The position numbers were made by a program, and so were the translations under genes. The notes beneath the pieces were generated by a model, which was given only the letters and a program-made list of their open reading frames with translations, did not search any database and was not told the DNA's origin. Of a stretch of DNA of 64,000 bases, positions 12,528 to 24,095 are shown piece after piece. This DNA comes from Symsagittifera roscoffensis. Lineage: Eukaryota > Xenacoelomorpha > Acoela > Convolutidae. Every line of letters begins with the position of its first letter. Positions within the stretch are counted from its first letter, which is position 1. The DNA is taken from positions 24,492,697-24,556,696 of the forward strand of contig NC_087068.1 in NCBI RefSeq assembly GCF_963678635.1, in the 5' to 3' direction.

Positions 12528-12712
12528 TCATGGTTTTTCAATTTTTCCAATACTTTGCCTGGCTAATTTTCCAACATATTCTCCTACTTGAATGTCAAAA
12601 TCGTAAAGGAATATGTTGCGTTCAACGATTTCTTCAACAAGAGGTAGATGATCAATTGACACTTCACGAAAGTTCTTTGGATCCGATCCACATTTTGATA
12701 CAAACTCTGTAA
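12528..12712 (-). pseudogene. Inverted polymerase-region fragment, unit 3
   Basis: Third copy of the inverted fragment (minus-strand open piece 12528-12797), unchanged in position within the unit. Confidence 0.5.
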
Positions 12713-12721
12713 ACAGCTGAG

Positions 12722-13254
12722 ATGTATGAGCGTAAGTGTTGTAATGAGAGCAAGTTCGAGGAACTGGAGATGGACACATACTTTGTGTATTTAGCATTAG
12801 CCGAAGGGAACTTGGAGGATTGTATTTTACTTGAGAACAAAGCTCAATGGCTACAAATTGGTCGAAATGACCGTCGAGATAACTTTATTGCCAATGCAAA
12901 GAATTTTCTTCCCACGTACATGCTGCGCTGTTCATTAAAATCATGATAAACGAGAACCCGGCCTATTCAAAGAAGAATTTCGCTGTACTGAAATGTTGTG
13001 CCGGTGCAGCAAGACTTATTGCTGCTATGATAAAAAAGCGACAAATTTAAACTTAGCAGCAAAGGAATTGACAAAAGAACACTAGAAGATACTGGGAACG
13101 GACCAATGTCTAAATACAGACGAGTTCTTGACAAAGCTGTAAATTTAAACTCGACCAATCTCTGATTCAAAACCGCCAACCATTTAGTCAGAACATATGG
13201 ACAAGCTAAAAAAAGGGAATTTTTACTAAACCTTTGAAATTGTAAACTCAACAT
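12722..13254 (+). pseudogene. Second palm/tail copy of polymerase B, unit 3
   Basis: Same block as in units 1 and 2, open at 12722-12946, with the DTYF palm variant and one substitution (EENLED to EGNLED). The tail continues in broken frames to about 13254. Confidence 0.72.
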
Positions 13255-14842
13255 GTAAACTGTAATAAAATTTCGTACAATGCAATATTTCAATTGTTAT
13301 TTAACTTTTCAACTGTAATAAAACAATTTACCTTATTTACTTTTCTGTCTGAAAAACCTTATTTCTTCTTTGAATTTTTAGTTAGATTTCAGCATAGTTT
13401 CAAACACTTTCAAAATTATTTCAAATGGTTCAGATTAACAATAAAACCATAATTTAATACATTGAGAAATCTATACCCTTTCGGATTGTGGTAGAGGATC
13501 TTACAACATGGTAAGACCGGGCGCCGAAAATTTTTTATGAAACTTACCATCTTAATAAATTGGGAAACCTATTCCCTATCTTAATACATAGGACATTTTT
13601 TCCCTATCTGAATACACATCTTGCAGACCGGATGCTTTTTTCCCTATCTTAATTCATGGGGGTCTTCAACCATCCCCCCTGATCGCCTCTCACTTATACT
13701 ACTGACAACCATTCACACCTAATCATCATCGACTTTCACCATAATCAAATTTACGATATTATTGTAAAAGCAAACAATCCTAAAAACAAAAAAAATTTTC
13801 ACCGGATCAAGTATAAAAACTGATCCAAATTGGTAACTGCTTGTGAAGAAATTTTTTTGTGAGTAAAAAAAATTGAACACAAAACTCATGTTATTTAAAC
13901 ACAACAGTCGTCATGTACTCCTTTGCCAAATAGAAAAATCGTTCGACGCTTCTAACGGTTCATATTGTCCAAAAGCCGTAGTATACTTTGATTATTGTAA
14001 CACGTGGGTAGACGGAACAATTGAAGTCTTCCATAATTCGCCGTATTGGAAATTTTTCCTAATTTTTTCGATGACTTGTTTAAGCTGTTTGCCAAGAGAC
14101 ATAAGCAATTTCCAGTCAAATGATCTCACTAACCTCTCGTAACCTGTTTATCCGGTTACCAACCCTACGTTACTCCCTCATTGGAGTCGAAAAACACTCT
14201 AGAAATTTTTTTATCTTCTATATGTGAGTAAGGTTAACTCCATTATATCAACTACAATCACAGTTCCAGGAAATCACCCTAATTTTTTTGAAATAAGTCA
14301 TTTTCTCGCTTTCGACACAAATGCAGAACTCTTTCTAAACCAAACAATTTTCTCTAATTAGAAAAAGTGATGTTTAATATCAACGATCAACAACTTTCAG
14401 TTATTCAAATAAAAAAAATCTGAATTACAACCACATTTGCAAGTTTATATGATAGGTAAAGTTCGATAAATCGAAACGGTTAATTTTGAGAAACTCAGTA
14501 ATGATCCCCTTTCCCGATATTGGTCATTCTTTGCTTTTGTATCTGATCACCCAGATCGTTTCCAAACAATATTGAATGTGAAAATTGTACCTAGACTAGA
14601 TTGATAATCTTTTACGAAGGAAATTTTGTCCAAATTAAAGGATTCAAGCGCTTCTTCATCCTTGCAGAAAATTTTTAAAAATTTTCATTTATCTAACTCA
14701 TTCGGAAGCACTATATAATGGCGAACTACACCGCATCTTTATTAAATCAAGCAATAAATAGCGGCATCTAGTACTATGTCTTGCAAATAGCCTAAGATTT
14801 CCTCTTCCCTGTGATCTAGACCAGATTGAATTAGCAGTAAAA

Positions 14843-15022
14843 ATGACAACTGAATGTTCCATATGCTTGGAAATTTGTAATCAAATGAAAAAAATAAAAA
14901 TAAAAACCTCGACAACCACCACATTTATAGTTTGCGCTAATTGTTATATTAAACTCAAGCTAAGAGCTAGTACACCTTTCCTAAAAATTCTTGTTTCGTT
15001 TGCAGGCAGATTATTCATGTAA
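14843..15022 (+). CDS. 59-residue Cys-rich (RING/zinc-ribbon-like) mini-ORF, unit 3
   Basis: ATG at 14843, TAA at 15020-15022. Same as the ORF at 9995: ECSIC near the N-terminus and VCANC after a spacer of about 25 residues. It is the first of three consecutive small Cys-pair ORFs on the same strand (next ones at 15028 and 15225), with gaps of 5 and 14 bp. The shared layout suggests a family of duplicated minigenes. No known protein was recognised. Confidence 0.42.
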   Translation: MTTECSICLEICNQMKKIKIKTSTTTTFIVCANCYIKLKLRASTPFLKILVSFAGRLFM

Positions 15023-15027
15023 TTATT

Positions 15028-15210
15028 ATGACAGAATTCGATGTCTGTAATATCTGCAACCAATTAGTGTTATCCAGAAATAAACGAAAGGGTGAACATA
15101 TGATAGTTAAACACCCTTATGTTACTGTATGCAATAATTGCATTAATAAAAGCAAAAACATCTGCCCTATCTATTTTTCCAAAATTGCGTTTGATGAGTT
15201 TTGGGCATAA
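15028..15210 (+). CDS. 60-residue Cys-rich mini-ORF, second of the series
   Basis: ATG at 15028, TAA at 15208-15210. Cys pairs at VCNIC near residue 7, VCNNC near residue 41 and a single Cys in NICPIYF near residue 51, spaced like the three Cys pairs of a RING-type finger but with one Cys missing from the last pair. This is the parent of the chimeric junction at 10180. Start chosen at the first ATG, 5 bp after the previous stop. Function unknown; zinc binding is inference from Cys spacing. Confidence 0.45.
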   Translation: MTEFDVCNICNQLVLSRNKRKGEHMIVKHPYVTVCNNCINKSKNICPIYFSKIAFDEFWA

Positions 15211-15224
15211 ATTCCTTCAATACA

Positions 15225-15419
15225 ATGGCAAACGAATGCCCTGTTTGTCTGGAATTGAAAACATTCATTCAGTTAGGAAAATTTAATTGAAGAAAATACC
15301 CACAGTTCTTTCAATTTATTTGTAATGAATGCTATATAACTCTAAAGTCCAAAACTAAATTGGTTTTTGACAAATTCTCATGCCCATTATGCTATGCCGA
15401 CAGGATGTTCACTGTCTAA
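15225..15419 (+). pseudogene. RING-like Cys-rich mini-ORF with one in-frame stop
   Basis: Frame from ATG 15225 to TAA 15417-15419 (65 codons) with a TGA at 15288-15290. It shows the fullest pattern of the series: ECPVCLELKTF, then FICNECYITLK, then FSCPLCYADRMF, i.e. three CxxC pairs, the last as CPLC, as in RING fingers. The middle His of a classical C3HC4 RING is not obvious. The single stop makes it a probable pseudogene. Confidence 0.45.
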
Positions 15420-15799
15420 TTTTAGGAAAAATTGATGAATGTAACACCTGTACAGGCAATAAAACATAACTAAACAGTTATGCTGTTTGTTAAGGAAGTT
15501 TAGAAAATGTTCTGCTTGGTAATGGGCATTGATTTTGTCCTTGAGTACAATCTCCTCGTTCAATTGAACGGTTACCAAGCATACATGAGAACCGTGTTTA
15601 CCTTTACGCAGATCAAAAACAACTGAATATTTTTTGCAAACGATACGGTCCTGGCTACGACGACAAAGAAAAACTTACTGTCAAAAGCAGCAGTCGATTT
15701 TATAGTGTAATTATTAATGCGGGCGTCAGCAACGAAGATGTCATAAACATCAATTTGCAAACCTCTAACAAACTTACGAAATAATTGGTTCTCAAACAA
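15387..15799 (-). pseudogene. Minus-strand decayed coding fragment, family not recognised
   Basis: Two overlapping minus-strand open pieces (15572-15799, then 15387-15578) read like one protein split by a frameshift near 15575. The first holds FVRGLQIDVYDIFVADARIN, the second EEIVLKDKINAHYQAEHFLN. The composition looks protein-like, not like translated AT-rich noise. It sits between the Cys-rich series and its decayed continuation, so it may be another piece of the same former element. I do not recognise the family. Confidence 0.3.
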
Positions 15800-15899
15800 T
15801 TATGATTGAGATAACCTTACCAGTTTTTATGCGTAAAATTTACCAAGTTTGTTACTTTTATTTCCATATTTTTCTTAATTTTTCCCAACCAACTTTACA

Positions 15900-16330
15900 C
15901 TACTGTCAAAAAACCATTATACAAACCACTGTTGAATGACCTATTTGTTCCTTACAAAAACCCAAGATGAAAAAGAACATAATAACCAGCCGCACCATCC
16001 ACCACACTGCATTTGCAAAGACTGCCATGAGCAACTTCTAACTAATTTTTCAAAATATGGTAGATTTTTTGCCTCATTTGCCAGGTCCCAAATTACACCA
16101 GATCGTTTTCTCATTATTATCCTTGTAGTTTTTGCACCAGTATCGTTAAAAGTGCAAATTGGGGATATACGCAGACCCACAGTTTGACAAGTTATCGACA
16201 CCTTACCGAATGCCATCAAGGCATCCCAATTTGCCCTGGTACAGCAAAATTCTGTCCTTTATGTCATATTCCTTATTTGGCTTTTTCGACCACTGGAATC
16301 AATCCTTCACCACAAAAAAATGTCCATTCA
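15900..16330 (+). pseudogene. Decayed continuation of the Cys-rich series
   Basis: Several CxxC-type pieces are scattered over different frames: a CPIC-like piece interrupted by TGA near 15937, HCICKDCHEQLL near 16010-16040, a CLIC piece near 16070-16082, and TECHQGIPICPG followed by FCPLCHIPY near 16205-16275. The order CPxC, CxxC, CPLC repeats the layout of the intact mini-ORFs. Frameshifts and stops make it a relic. Confidence 0.35.
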
Positions 16331-16479
16331 TGATTCTTCTATACACTCCATTCAGTAAGGCATCAAGATTTCAAAAAAAAACCACTCACAACAAATATAT
16401 CTTTTCAAATAACAATACACAACACTCTCTTCTTATTTTTGCTATATTATATTCTATAATAAATGTTTAATCACTTTAA

Positions 16480-18300
16480 TAAATGTACTTCATCATTAAA
16501 ACTTGATAATAAGCCTTAGTAACCGAAGAGAACTTGGGATTTTGAATATATTACTCATTTCATACTAATATTTAGCACAATTATCACCAGCCTAAGTAAT
16601 CCAAAAACACAATTACAACCGGTGGAAACTACGATTCTTTGTAGAAATTGTCAACTCGACGTCAATGGAAAAGGCAATGATGCCGTTTGAATTGATGATT
16701 GGGCACGAATTTATGATAAAAGAAGTAAATGACTTCTGGAAAATAAAACAAAGACTAGAACACGGTTACATTTGGAAAGCACGGGGAGCTCAGATAGCTA
16801 TTCCATTTGAGGGAATAACTGTTTTCCCGATGAAAACAAATCAAAATGAGTGAAATAAAATCGAGGAACTAACAAATGGACTGAGCAGGATGACAATTGA
16901 GAACAAAAAAAAATACAGAACACTGCGAAAATACACCAAAAACTAGAGGCTTAGCAGAGGAAGATAGCGATGCTCAGGGCGTACAACGTGGAGCTTAAAA
17001 CTGGAAAGAAGGTCTAAAACATTTTTTTCAAAATAAAACCTTATTTAATTTGTGTTTCCTAACTTAAACTTATCTTCAAAATTACTTTTTTTGATGTTCT
17101 TTCTAACATTCCTAACTAAAGGACTTAATCATCAAAGTGTTTGATTTTCAGCATCGTAACTGTAGTAATCGAACAGCTTATTTTTCTAAAAATAGGGTGA
17201 CTTGTGGTATTGTTAATACTACACGGACAAAGGACCATTGTTTATTTTGTTTATTTAACGACCAAACTCTAAATTGGAGCGTGAGATTTAAATTAAAGCT
17301 TTTTTACTAAATCAGAAACTGAGTGATTTATTCTTAATAGTACTATAAAATCACTTTTTGAAAAACCACTACTTTTTAAAAACTTGTCCAATTTGTTTCA
17401 CTTTTACAAGCTCCGTTTTTAAAAGGGCGGCAATTACTAACACGTCCCATTTAACTATAATTTAAAGCAAGATGGACAAATATTTAGCAGTCTTGCCGGC
17501 CGCCCAGGAATTCTACTTCCTTTTATTAAGAAGAGAAGCACCTGCAAAATGATGCATCAGAGAAAGTACTTTGAGCTTACAATAAGACGGAACTATAGGC
17601 TGCGGTTTTAATCAAAGGGGACTAATAATTTAAAGACAATTGATTTGAAAAAATCAAATAAAATCTAGTTGAAAATTCCCTCATGATGAAGGGATAATAA
17701 AAGAGCAGGTGAAAAATAAATCAGCCGCCGGTTTATGCTTACGAGCGAAAGTACTGGCCTGAAATCTTCAGTGTTTCATTTTGCTCAGTCAGCAGCAAGT
17801 CTTCTACTTTAACAACTTCAGTTATCAAATAAATAGTTTTTCCTTTTCCCTCTTACAAATCTATAAAAATTAAACATTTTCACCCAATGATAGAGAAATT
17901 AGTTTTTCTCTAACTTCGATAAAACTGTAAATCGAGATAAGCACGAACGGGAAAACCCAGAGCACGAAGACAACCGGACAAGACTCCTCTAAACGACCCA
18001 AAAGAAGTGGACCCATCTAAGATTGACTCGAGAATCGTATCCGATTGTCAACCTTAGTAAGCAGACAAACAATAAAATTAAAAATAAGAGTAAATACATC
18101 ATCCCTCATGGATATATTTGCTTAAGCTGTTCGATTCATTTATATAATCTAATAACCTTGTGCTTGATATTTACCCAGATCATTAATTCGTACTTTTTTT
18201 AGCTATTCTTTCTATATAAGTTTTGACATAAAACTTGACGATCTTAGGTGAGACTTATGACATAGGATAGATTACTAAGCAATCAACCAGCAATAATAGC
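16480..18300. other. AT-rich intergenic stretch
   Basis: No gene supported. A 62-codon frame at 16665-16853 has no recognised relative; just upstream in another frame is ILCRNCQLDVN, possibly one more Cys-pair relic. The rest is A/T-rich with scattered stops in all frames. Confidence 0.5.
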
Positions 18301-18988
18301 TTAGTAAACTTAATTAAATAAATTAAATAAATGATTGTTTCGATCCATTTTTTCCATGCAATCTGAAACCAATTGAAAACTGCTAGATTCTTCTACGTCG
18401 ATTCTAGCAAAATAACAACTCAAAAAGTTTAATTCTCACTTATAGCGTGCCTTCTAATGAGTTAGAAAATATTTTTAAAGCTTTTTTTGAAAATTGGAAA
18501 AAAGAATTATGAATAGTGCAAATTTAAGAGCCACAAAGTAAGTCTGCAATCATCTATAGCTTTATTGATTTATAAAAAAAAATATTTTATGAAAAACATA
18601 TTTATTGGAAACTGATACAAAAAGGAACTGATCCTTTAATAGTAACCTGTTAGCACAAAAAAATTTAGAATATATATTATTTTGGAGGAATGAAAACGTA
18701 AGAAGAAAACCTGACAAAAACATTTGTTTGATAATCTATTGTTGTCTTGGTTTTGTTTGGATATTAACGTTTTGTTTGGTTTTTGTTCGTTCAATTTTTA
18801 TTCCAGATTATAATTTAAATAAGTATATATTTACTTTTCGTTTAGCGAAAACACACGTTGTTTTTAGCACAGAAGATAATTTAGTTGTCTTTTCGAATTA
18901 GAAATTTTGTACTGTTGCCATCAAAGGTTTTAACTTTTGACTTACAGTGTTTTATTACGAGTAGTCTTAAAATTGCAGTGCAAAAGCA

Positions 18989-19442
18989 ATGATAGCTCGA
19001 GTTTGCGACTTACCAGGAAATTTCAAATATTTATCAATGATTGCCTTTGTTATTATAAGTATAGGGATATTTATTTCAGCTGATCTCCGACTTTTTTTTT
19101 TGAAATGTATGTTCACCTATCCCGAAAATGACAATTCTAATGTTTTCACGAGTTTTTATAGTCCAACAGCTTATGAATCTCCATACGAAGGTCGACAAAT
19201 TTTGCGGAATTGCGAGGATTTTAAAAGTTACGCCGACGAACATGGTTACTGTGCATCAGTATGTCCCACACGTTTGGGAAACCAGTTGGGACTTTTAGCA
19301 TTCGGCTTAGCTGTCAACCTACAGTTCGGAATCAAACTGATGTTGACGCCTAACCAGCAAACAATCATCTCTCAGGCGTTCAATGTCAGTAAATTGTGCC
19401 AACATAATGATGGATCTGCATTTTGTTTGATGTTGCCAAAAG
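18989..19442 (+). CDS. 5' exon of a GT11 alpha-1,2-fucosyltransferase-like gene
   Basis: Starts at ATG 18989 and runs in frame to a clean splice donor AAAAG|GTAAGAT at 19443; the open frame beyond that is intron read-through. Residues about 15-37 form a hydrophobic signal anchor (AFVIISIGIFISADLRLFF), as in type II Golgi glycosyltransferases. A stem follows, then CPTRLGNQLGLLAFGLAV, whose RLGNQ core is the hallmark N-terminal motif of family GT11, enzymes that add fucose in alpha-1,2 linkage to glycans. The later catalytic motifs of the family lie in exons that I cannot find in this window, so the gene is partial here. It may be cut off from the rest by the Gypsy remnant that begins about 300 bp into the intron. 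Phase at the donor is 1 (454 nt). Confidence 0.72.
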
Positions 19443-19740
19443 GTAAGATCCTCACATTAAAATATCTCCCGGTTCTTTCCATCGTCCCGTCGTTCACTCT
19501 CTCTAGTTCTCGCATGCGCAAAAAATCTCAGCCAATCAATGGTGACGGGTCACGTAACCCAATACCCGAAAAGCCGCAAAATAAGTTCGTTCCCGGATAG
19601 CAAAACATTAATTTGTTCCCGGAGAGTTGATTTTTTTTGCTCCCGGATACCCGGAAACTTCTGTTCTCATTCTCGACTTCACTGAGAATGTCAAAATAAC
19701 AATTATGAAGTACATCTAACAGGAAAACACACATTTAAAC
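19443..19740 (+). other. Start of the intron after the GT11 exon
   Basis: Begins with GTAAGA. It contains repeated CCCGGA-rich phrases (TTCCCGGATAGC, TTCCCGGAGAG, CTCCCGGATACC) near 19590-19650, conserved in copy B at 56070-56130. No coding sequence seen. Confidence 0.5.
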
Positions 19741-21880
19741 CTATACCACACTACCAAATTACAATTACTAACAAAAAAATTACAAACGAAACAAAACAAT
19801 TAATAGGAAAACAAATTATATTAGGCACAATAAATCTTGCAGGACCATTAGATACAAATTAAAAATACTTAACTTTGATTCAAAGTTTTTGATTCAAAGA
19901 CCCTATTGTAACATTCCCTTATCCAATCAAGAAAAAAAAACATTTTTTTAATAGCATGTACTGCTCAACTCACAGCCGACAACCTAACTAACGAAAGCTT
20001 GGCACAAATACTAAATTAAATGTGCAATAGCAAATATCACCATTTTAGAAAACAAAACCTTACTTCAATTTTTTCGACAATTTAACTATTCATTAAACTA
20101 TGAAAACACAGACATCTTAGAATATTAGAATATTTTTACTCCAATGCTAAATTACCTTGTTTACCACTAAGTTTAACTTTAGTAGCTTTTTATACCATAC
20201 CTTCATCAAACATAAAAGGACATATTGGTTTGGCAAAAACCTACGATATTTTGTCTAAAATTTTTACTTCCCAAATGCAATTCTTTAGATAAAAGTACTA
20301 AACACATTTTTTCCATGTCAAAAACAAATTGCAAAAAAACAAGATTTTAGAGGCCAAAGGTTATATTTTAATCACAGAAAATCAGTTGACCCAAAAAGCC
20401 CAATATCACCCACTTCCGAAGGCCATTCCTGCATCATATTAATTAGTAGACGCATTTACAGTAATAGAGCCCTTAATCCAGTTCTACTTGTTAATGCTTG
20501 TTATGCATATACCACGCTTTATGAACAATGGATAGCGAAAGTCGGACTACCAGAAATCGTTGTCACAGGCATTGGCACGGAATTTATCAATAACCAAATC
20601 ATCGCCGTATTCCAGTTATTGGATAACCATTACAAACGCAGATTTTAGAATGCCCCATAGACAAATGGACAAGTCGAAGATATCAACCGCTCATTACAAG
20701 AAAACTTACGATGTTTAAAAAAAAATGACATAAAGTACGCTTAAGGGTCAACAGCCGTAAAATTATTCTCACTAGCTTATAATTCCCAAAAAACCACAAC
20801 CTTTGCTTTATCACGTTACGAAATGTTTGGTAACCAAAAATCACTTCAATCAAAAATGTTCACAGTAAACTCATCAACAAACTCATTTTAAGCCATCAAA
20901 AGGTTCAATGTCTTAATCTACCACTTAATATCCAAAATGACAATCATTTTCATCATCGAATTATAAACTTAGCCTCCGGTACTCATACGGAAAAGATTTT
21001 AAACAGAGAATGAAAAAGATAACGAAATATATCAAAAAGTAATAAAGAAACTAATAAAGAATAATAAAGAAACTAATAAGTAAACACGAAGTCATTTTGA
21101 AAACAAAACTAACTAACACACATACTTACATACTTGCTATCGTTTCATCCAGAGACACTTTTTACAAATCTCATCTTCACGTAACCCGTAAGAAACGTAA
21201 ATGCTTATTAACTCAAAGTATACATCACCTTTTTTCTTGAACTTCACTTATTACATCAAAAGTTTTCACCTGCACGGCATCCTCCGTAACTACATCCTCC
21301 ACAACTACATCGTCAGGCAGATGTACATTTTTTGTCCCCTCACTAATTCATTCCCCATTCTCCCGCCTCAATATCATCTCGCATGAATACAATCAACTTG
21401 TTTAAATCCTTTGTTAGAGAACATCCACAGCACAAAATCATGATAATTTACCAAACTTTTGTGATCTACTCTGAAGTTCTCACCACATTTTTAGTGTCAC
21501 ACCAGAACAATTCAAGATCATCAAGGCTTTTTAATCAGCAAGTTAGCAAAGCTTATGATGCTATCACCTACTATGAAAAAACTAACTTCCTCAATGAATT
21601 TTTATCTGACCCCGATTCAGTGTAAGTGTGAATTTAATATTTACTAATTTTTTCTAAATATTTACTCACCATTTCGTATGATTATAGATTACCATCTTTC
21701 TTTTAGGATTCAGCAATAATTTTTGAAATCAAGAAAAAAAAAAACAATTTTGTAAAACGTTACACTCAAAAATGCTAACCGATCGCATTAAATTCTCAAT
21801 TGTGAAAAAAGTTTTTAAGTAAACCGTAAGTTTCATGAAGTATGATTGTCATATCTTCTAATAATTTAAACAATGAGCAG
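19740..21880 (+). mobile_element. Decayed, internally deleted relative of the 17.7-kb Gypsy element, copy A
   Basis: DNA at 20040-20400 aligns by eye with the pol region around 37490-37860. 20400-21010 aligns with the integrase core (37860-38510), including remnants of the block before the second catalytic Asp, here reading VTGIGTEF. From about 21130 it jumps to sequence matching the last ORF of the element (45190-45720), ending in a splice-donor-like GTGTAAGTG near 21620 and an acceptor-like TTTCTTTTAGG near 21707. The 6.6 kb between integrase and last ORF, including the envelope, is missing. Many stops; not functional. Confidence 0.8.
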
Positions 21881-21910
21881 TGAGATAAGATAGAACTAAT
21901 CTTTCTACCT

Positions 21911-22110
21911 NNNNNNNNNNNNNNNNNNNNNNNNNNNNNNNNNNNNNNNNNNNNNNNNNNNNNNNNNNNNNNNNNNNNNNNNNNNNNNNNNNNNNNNNNN
22001 NNNNNNNNNNNNNNNNNNNNNNNNNNNNNNNNNNNNNNNNNNNNNNNNNNNNNNNNNNNNNNNNNNNNNNNNNNNNNNNNNNNNNNNNNNNNNNNNNNNN
22101 NNNNNNNNNN
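21911..22110. other. Assembly gap (200 N)
   Basis: Exactly 200 N, a nominal scaffold gap. It lies about 30 bp beyond the end of segmental duplication copy A. Confidence 0.99.
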
Positions 22111-23335
22111 TAGTGATGTTAAGGAGTTGGTTGCTCTGGCAATCTTTTTGATCATTTTTTAAAACCGAAAATTTGATTCTCACATTTTACTTGAACCACA
22201 AAAAATTATTGAGTCCGGTTAAAAATGTACACGATTTACCCAAGTTTGAAGTCACTGTTTTGAAGAAAAAGTTGTAGACTCTGGCAAAGAAACTGTGCAA
22301 CAAAAATAAAAGTTACCGTAAATCTGAAAATAAGTTATTACAGAAGAAAATGAAAATTATTACAGTCAAAAATGCATATGTAATACCTCACATGCTAGAT
22401 AATTGCAGTAACTCTGAAAGTAAATTAAATAAGCAGAAAAAAAACGAATGGCCATATACTAATATGCACAAACAAACACTCTTTTTCTTATGCACAAGCA
22501 GTTATTTGCATTAGTTATGCACAAGCAGAAACTAATTACCGAAAATTTTTTAAAATGCTTGTGAAACGTGCTTTCAAAGTTTTCGAGAAGCGTTTACAAA
22601 AATAACAATATAATATGATAAACTGAAATCAACTTCAATACCAAATATTTCTCATGTTAAAATATGTACACCCAAAGTTTGTTTACAAAAGGCTGATGTA
22701 ATTTATAACAGCAAAAAAAAAAGAATTCTAAATAACTCAACCTTTGATACTTCATAACACAAACAGGTCTCCATAGTTCACAAACTCAAAATCAATACTG
22801 AAAATTTATAGAGATACAGACAATTGAATACAAAACCTAAATTTATTAGAAGCGGATGAAGAAATTGAAAAAACGATTTTGTATTAATTTTTTATGCCTT
22901 TTTGCAACTTTTTGGTTTGGAATTTTGAAAAAGCATGGGTTTTTCCAAATCTGAATTTAAAGCGCCCAGTGCAGAGGCGGACTAAAATTTCCTTAGCTCT
23001 CCTTCTGCATTTTATTCAAATTTAGGTTAAGTTTAGTTGGCGAGCCATGTTCAACAAATGCTTGTCATCATGAGTTGACATGAAAACCGCCATTTTAAGC
23101 TTAAGATTTTTGGGACATACATTACTGAGGATTTTTTGTCGGTGTATTTTTCAGTTTTGTTCTCGATATCTAATTGTTCTTGATTTTCTGAAATCAAGAA
23201 CAATTACATATCCATATTTTTTGGAAAATCAACTCCACAGGGATTTAAAAATATATTTTGCCTAATGCAAAGGTTAAACAGATCAAATAAAAAGCCTCAT
23301 TTTAGCTTAGGACGATTTCTCAGAAGGATCAAAGC
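22111..23335. other. AT-rich intergenic stretch
   Basis: No gene supported. It contains TATGCACAAGCAG repeated near 22490-22525 and otherwise simple A/T-rich sequence. A 61-codon frame at 23080-23265 looks like chance. Confidence 0.5.
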
Positions 23336-24095
23336 TTCGCTTACGCGTTATTAGCAAAAATATTGAGCGTTAGTTATTCCATATTGGCCAAACTGGAAAT
23401 TTTTTAACCCACATAACTTTACAAAAAAGGATCACAAGTGACGTTTCTTTTTAAGTTTGAGCTCAGAGCAGTCATACTTCAAAAATCGCTAAATTAAAAA
23501 TCAAAATTTGTCTGAAGAAAAAAACCACCCCAAGAAAACATATTCAAATATTTCATCCTTTCTTCGAAATGCGCCGCGACTGAATTTTAGCTAAAAAATC
23601 TCATCGGTTACAATTAATTTTATCAATACAAAAACGTTGAAAAATACTCAGTTACATATTGCTAATTCAAATTGGGACTTAAACCGTTTTTTAATTGAAT
23701 AAATATTACTATTTTTTTATAATTTTGTTGAACAATTCATATTTAAACCTTGATATAATTTATGATCAATTACTACTGCTGCTTGAAGTAAAGCGGGAGA
23801 TGGTTAGTTTTAATCCAGATTTTATATTGGTCCGACTTTTGCAATGAAAGTGACGTAATATTTTTGCTCGGGTGATTTTTTTCTTCAGACAAATTTCGAC
23901 TTTTTATATAACCATTTTTGACCAAATTTTTTATATCATTCAAAAAGTATTGTTGCCCTGAGCATAAATTTGGAAAAAAATTTCACCTTTGATTGTTTTT
24001 CGTAGAGTTATGGGGGTTTAAAGACTGCGTTTTCGGCCAATTTGGGACTACTAACGTGCGATATATTTCGCGTTATTAACGCGTAAGCGGACATT
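23336..24095. mobile_element. Inverted-repeat (MITE/foldback-like) element
   Basis: The left arm begins near 23338 with CGCTTACGCGTTATTAGC and the right arm ends near 24091 with TTATTAACGCGTAAGCGG, its inverse. The complementarity continues inward for at least 90 bp on each side with mismatches (GTTATTCCATATTGGCC against GGCCAATTTGGGACTAC). An inner pair near 23505-23530 and 23885-23905 (TTTGTCTGAAGAAAAAAACC and its complement) suggests arms of about 190 bp. No transposase frame inside, so it is non-autonomous. Confidence 0.68.

Larger units (their letters stand above)
1..15104 (+). repeat. Tandem array of three ~4.84-kb units containing decayed polymerase B
   Basis: Corresponding landmarks recur at 1137, 5978 and 10826, giving periods of 4841 and 4848 bp; by eye the copies are about 99% alike. 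Order in each unit: 135-bp minisatellite, decayed DNA polymerase B, second partial palm copy, inverted polymerase-related fragment, a run of AT-rich DNA, and Cys-rich mini-ORFs. The first unit is cut by the window start and has at least nine minisatellite repeats; the other two have about five. The third copy runs into the apparently original right flank near 15085. Unit junctions near 5408 and 10256 join the Cys-rich reading frame to the minisatellite; the shared string AGGGTGA in the two parent sequences looks like the microhomology used. Substitutions are scattered without sparing the reading frames, so this looks like recent segmental duplication of already dead sequence. Confidence 0.93.
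18310..21880 (+). repeat. Segmental duplication, copy A (fucosyltransferase exon plus decayed Gypsy)
   Basis: Matches 50010-58791 in pieces: 18310-18890 with 50010-50585, 18890-19740 with 55364-56219, and 20520-21880 with 57435-58791. In copy B the match is interrupted by a Copia insertion (50586-55363), a 200-N gap and a 1-kb repeat. Several shared features, such as the deletion joining integrase to the last ORF of the Gypsy relative, show that the Gypsy remnant was already decayed when the block was duplicated. Confidence 0.85.

Noticed and set aside
15288-15290. TGA as a selenocysteine or reassigned codon in the RING-like ORF
   Set aside because: It does not replace a Cys position, no downstream selenocysteine element was seen, and other genes in the window use the standard code.
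19443-19600. Continuation of the fucosyltransferase frame after the RLGNQ region
   Set aside because: A consensus splice donor is present at 19443, and the added residues do not look like the GT11 family.
21796-22183. Minus-strand frames crossing the N gap
   Set aside because: They are open only because N codons are read as X.
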